Assembly (NCBI GenBank): GCA_020528935.1 | Contig: JAJDFU010000122.1 | Span: forward strand, 1 to 6,583 | Length of the DNA: 6,583 nucleotides | Source of the DNA: Saprospiraceae bacterium | GTDB taxonomy: Bacteria > Bacteroidota > Bacteroidia > Chitinophagales > Saprospiraceae | Direction: 5' to 3' | In this document: positions 6,477-6,583 of the stretch, one piece after another | Position numbering within the stretch: position 1 is the stretch's first letter | How the letters are laid out: the number at the start of each line of letters is the position of its first letter | The notes under the pieces: model-generated | The model's input: the letters and a program-made list of their open reading frames with translations, nothing else | Told to the model about the DNA's origin: nothing | The model's database searches: none | Translations under genes and position numbers: made by a program

Positions 6477-6583
6477 TCAGCAGGCCGGGTTTTCCTCCTT
6501 CTCCGCCAGCTCCTGGAAGGTGTCGGCCTTGTCCTCGTCCGGGCGGTCTTTGCAGGGGAAGTCTTTTTCGATGAGCAGGTGCA
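6477..6583 (-). CDS. C-terminal end of an unidentified protein (5' part outside window)
   Basis: The last 34 codons of a minus-strand frame end in TGA at 6477-6479. The peptide contains HLLIEKDFPCKDRPDEDKAD followed by an acidic, Lys/Glu-rich tail and ends in Cys. Third positions are mostly G or C, as in the other genes here, which supports real coding, but the piece is short and another minus-strand frame is also open. I do not recognise the family. The gene would converge with the TolC-type gene. The 46 bp between them show no clear terminator. Confidence 0.5.
   Translation of the reverse strand, partial: HLLIEKDFPCKDRPDEDKADTFQELAEKEENPAC

Overview
The window looks like a chromosomal piece of a GC-rich member of the Bacteroidota. 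The basis is the character of the proteins: a short ECF sigma factor of the type common in that phylum, an ABC/HlyD/TolC export set in the style of its homologues there, and one clean match to the Bacteroidota -7 promoter consensus TAnnTTTG in front of xerD. The phylum is an inference from recognition, not from a search. Coding sequence prefers G or C at third positions. The spacer between xerD and the sigma gene is visibly AT-rich.

Layout. Positions 1-498 (minus) hold the N-terminal 166 residues of a XerD-type tyrosine recombinase, cut by the window edge. A divergent spacer (499-659) carries the xerD promoter candidate and, on the other side, two tandem inverted repeats 21 bp apart just before an ECF sigma factor gene (660-1205, plus). 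A spacer of about 100 bp with another inverted repeat leads to an ABC exporter half-transporter (1307-3067, plus). A HlyD-type membrane fusion protein follows 17 bp later (3085-4458, plus). A two-CBS-domain protein lies on the opposite strand (4466-4894, minus), wedged between the adaptor and a TolC-type outer membrane channel (4946-6430, plus). At the right edge is the C-terminal end of an unidentified minus-strand gene (6477-6583).

How the genes fit together. Inner membrane ABC protein, periplasmic adaptor and outer membrane channel make a type I secretion or tripartite efflux set. The sigma factor upstream and the CBS protein inside the cluster are possible regulators, but nothing in the sequence proves this. 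No cargo gene is visible.

The most unusual point is the ATPase domain of the ABC protein. Its Walker A motif and A-loop tyrosine are intact, but the Q-loop glutamine, the LSGGQ signature, the Walker B aspartate, the catalytic glutamate and the H-loop histidine are all replaced. It looks like an ATP-binding but poorly or non-hydrolysing transporter. Because both its Walker side and its signature side are altered, pairing with a normal partner would not obviously rescue it.
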